This document shows, piece after piece, positions 62,690 to 64,000 of a stretch of 64,000 bases of DNA. Positions within the stretch are counted from its first letter, which is position 1; the number at the start of each line of letters is the position of its first letter. Both the position numbers and the translations under genes were made by a program. Source of the DNA: Ceratothoa steindachneri (lineage: Eukaryota; Arthropoda; Malacostraca; Isopoda; Cymothoidae); contig OZ018321.1 in assembly GCA_963969495.1 (NCBI GenBank), positions 189,617,485 to 189,681,484 on the forward strand, written 5' to 3'. The notes beneath the pieces are model-generated. The model was not told the origin of the DNA. It searched no databases and worked only from the letters and a program-made list of their open reading frames with translations.

Positions 62690-63273
62690 TTCCTCCTCAG
62701 ACACCATCTTAGTATTTACCCAAATGACTTTTGACATTTATCGTCTAGGCACGAACCCAATAGCTGTACAGATTCCTAAGACAGGTTCAAATCTCGCGTC
62801 AAGTTATTTAGACCAGTTTAACTAAGTGACACCGGTCTGTCTTCCTTGGCTGGCTCGAATATACCAGACCTGTCTACATCGGTCGCTTCTCCAACCTCCG
62901 AGTTGAACGACGATCCCATGTTAACGCCAGGTTCAGGAACATGAACACCTAGGTCATGGGTGACTGGTTTTATGGCTAATGGAAGGGCAGGATAATGAAC
63001 ATAATCCTTGCTATTGCGTTTTATTCCTTGTAAATTTGCCATACAAAAATAAAAGTATGGGATGTCATTTTTCCTTTCTCTGCACACGTAGGTTTTTATC
63101 ACATGTTTTGCAACATATATAAAGGAGAAATGGCTTAACTTGGTCATCAATTTGGTGATCCATTCACATAAAAGTTGCACACACTCTTGTACATGATGTT
63201 CTGAGTCCACCAACGTTATCTTCCTTTGGGTCACAACAAACTCCGTTCCCCCTATTTGTTTATTAACGCCCAT
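62690..63273 (-). pseudogene. Fossil N-terminal segment of a second uncharacterised arthropod protein family
   Basis: A minus-strand frame from 63273 to 62818 contains MANLQGIKRNSKDYVHYPAL, LAIKPVTHDLGVHVPEPGVN, MGSSFNSEVGEATDVDRSGI and EDRPVSLS, then a stop. The same frame continues TGLNNLTRDLNLS-stop-ESVQLLGSCL. The last part resembles LTRDLNLSKESAQLLGSRL-type text that I recall from many unannotated arthropod proteins. That recollection is unverified. Two in-frame stops and loss of the remainder mark it as a pseudogene fragment. Confidence 0.5.
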
Positions 63274-63350
63274 CTGCTAGACTGAATCATATAAAATCAT
63301 TTTCTCACCATCTATCCATAAAATTCCTTTGATAGACAATCTCTGCGCGC

Positions 63351-63459
<109 letters not shown>

Positions 63460-63485
63460 GGATTGCTTCTAGAAAGCCTAAATTT

Positions 63486-63621
63486 AATGTTCAACAGAAA
63501 TCCCAAGGCGAGGAAAATGGCTGGTATCATCCTTTTTATTTATTTGTGGTCGAAACGTCGCCGGTAAATAAAAAGGATGATACCAGCCATTTTCCTCGCC
63601 TTGGGATTGCTGTTGAACATT
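63486..63621. repeat. Hairpin 2: 57-bp inverted repeat with 22-nt loop
   Basis: Arms 63486-63542 and 63565-63621 are reverse complements with one mismatch in 57. The loop 63543-63564 reads TTTGTGGTCGAAACGTCGCC followed by GG. GTCGAAACGTC matches the 3' half of hammerhead-type cores (CGAAAC). A TA tract ends 32 bp to the left and another begins at once on the right, the same layout as hairpin 1. Confidence 0.93.
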
Positions 63622-63626
63622 ATATA

Positions 63627-63671
<45 letters not shown>
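63622..63671. repeat. (TA)n microsatellite, right flank of hairpin 2
   Basis: TA repeats adjoining the right arm. Confidence 0.96.
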
Positions 63672-63673
<2 letters not shown>

Positions 63674-64000
63674 TTCGTTCTCTATATCGAGCACACATCA
63701 ACAAACATTCACTTCAGACAAAGCTCCTCCCCAGAAACCACATTGGTCACACCCACCTTCTCTACACATATAAAACAACCACACATTATTCACACAGCCG
63801 ATCAAATCACTTCGTCTTCACATTTACTCCATCCAGCGAAAAAGTTATCTAAGCTCACTAACTCCAGCCATTCATCTTATTAAAACTCCAAGTTCATAAA
63901 TAAAGTTATTTTATCAATTGTTTGTAAATCCAAATACGAACTTATTTGGTGAACACCTTCAAATGAAATCTAATCCCGAACTTGGAATCGTACAGCAGAG
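63672..64000. other. Unannotated DNA to the window end
   Basis: C/A-rich, with AATAAAG near 63898 that could serve as a polyadenylation signal; no coding region recognised. Confidence 0.5.

Overview
Eukaryotic DNA, very probably arthropod and most likely a crustacean (decapod-like). This is inferred from the extreme density of (TA)n, (GA/CT)n and longer tandem repeats and from the mix of CR1/L2-like and jockey-like LINEs, hAT and mariner relics. No species can be fixed from the sequence. I find no convincing host protein gene. The window is a layered deposit of mobile elements, satellites and microsatellites.

Layout. 1-924: 5' UTR of a LINE (family alpha) whose body lies beyond the left edge. 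926-6.2 kb: unannotated, with one promoter-like motif cluster and a tRNA-Ser-like relic. 6.8-14.3 kb: three LINE relics (minus-strand family gamma, 5'-truncated alpha copy, plus-strand family beta). 15.3-21.0 kb: a 42/43-bp satellite with distinct sequence blocks. 22.6-26.8 kb: a complete but broken hAT transposon with terminal inverted repeats and an 8-bp target duplication. 27.2-29.6 kb: (TA)n tracts, one pair enclosing a long hairpin. 30-32.6 kb: a truncated alpha copy and a jockey-like relic. 33.05-38.0 kb: a near full-length alpha LINE (minus strand). 38.0-41.0 kb: five unrelated tandem repeats side by side. 41.3 kb: a 5S rRNA-like relic. 44.4-49.5 kb: a second near full-length alpha LINE (plus strand). 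50.7-51.1 kb: a 61-bp minisatellite. 51.9-53.3 kb: a LINE fossil with an inverted duplicate of its own RT segment. 53.3-55.2 and 61.6-61.9 kb: a 33-bp satellite split by about 6.4 kb of foreign sequence. That sequence holds a fossil gene of an uncharacterised family (itself hit by a SINE and a mariner) and a hAT element. 62.7-63.3 kb: a second uncharacterised fossil protein segment. 63.3-63.7 kb: a second hairpin between (TA)n tracts.

How the parts relate. Family alpha has a 5' UTR of about 0.9 kb, ORF1 (cysteine-rich finger, basic linker, SGNH-esterase-like domain), an overlapping ORF2 (endonuclease plus reverse transcriptase), a conserved 3' stem-loop and a short 3' repeat tail. Every copy seen here is disabled, but the copies are similar enough to show recent activity. 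The items most worth a second look are the uncharacterised gene family inside the split satellite, the two (TA)n-hairpin-(TA)n structures (possibly Penelope-like retroelement ends with hammerhead-like remnants), the conserved LINE 3' hairpin, and the nested insertions whose order can be read from coding continuity and an unoccupied paralogous site.
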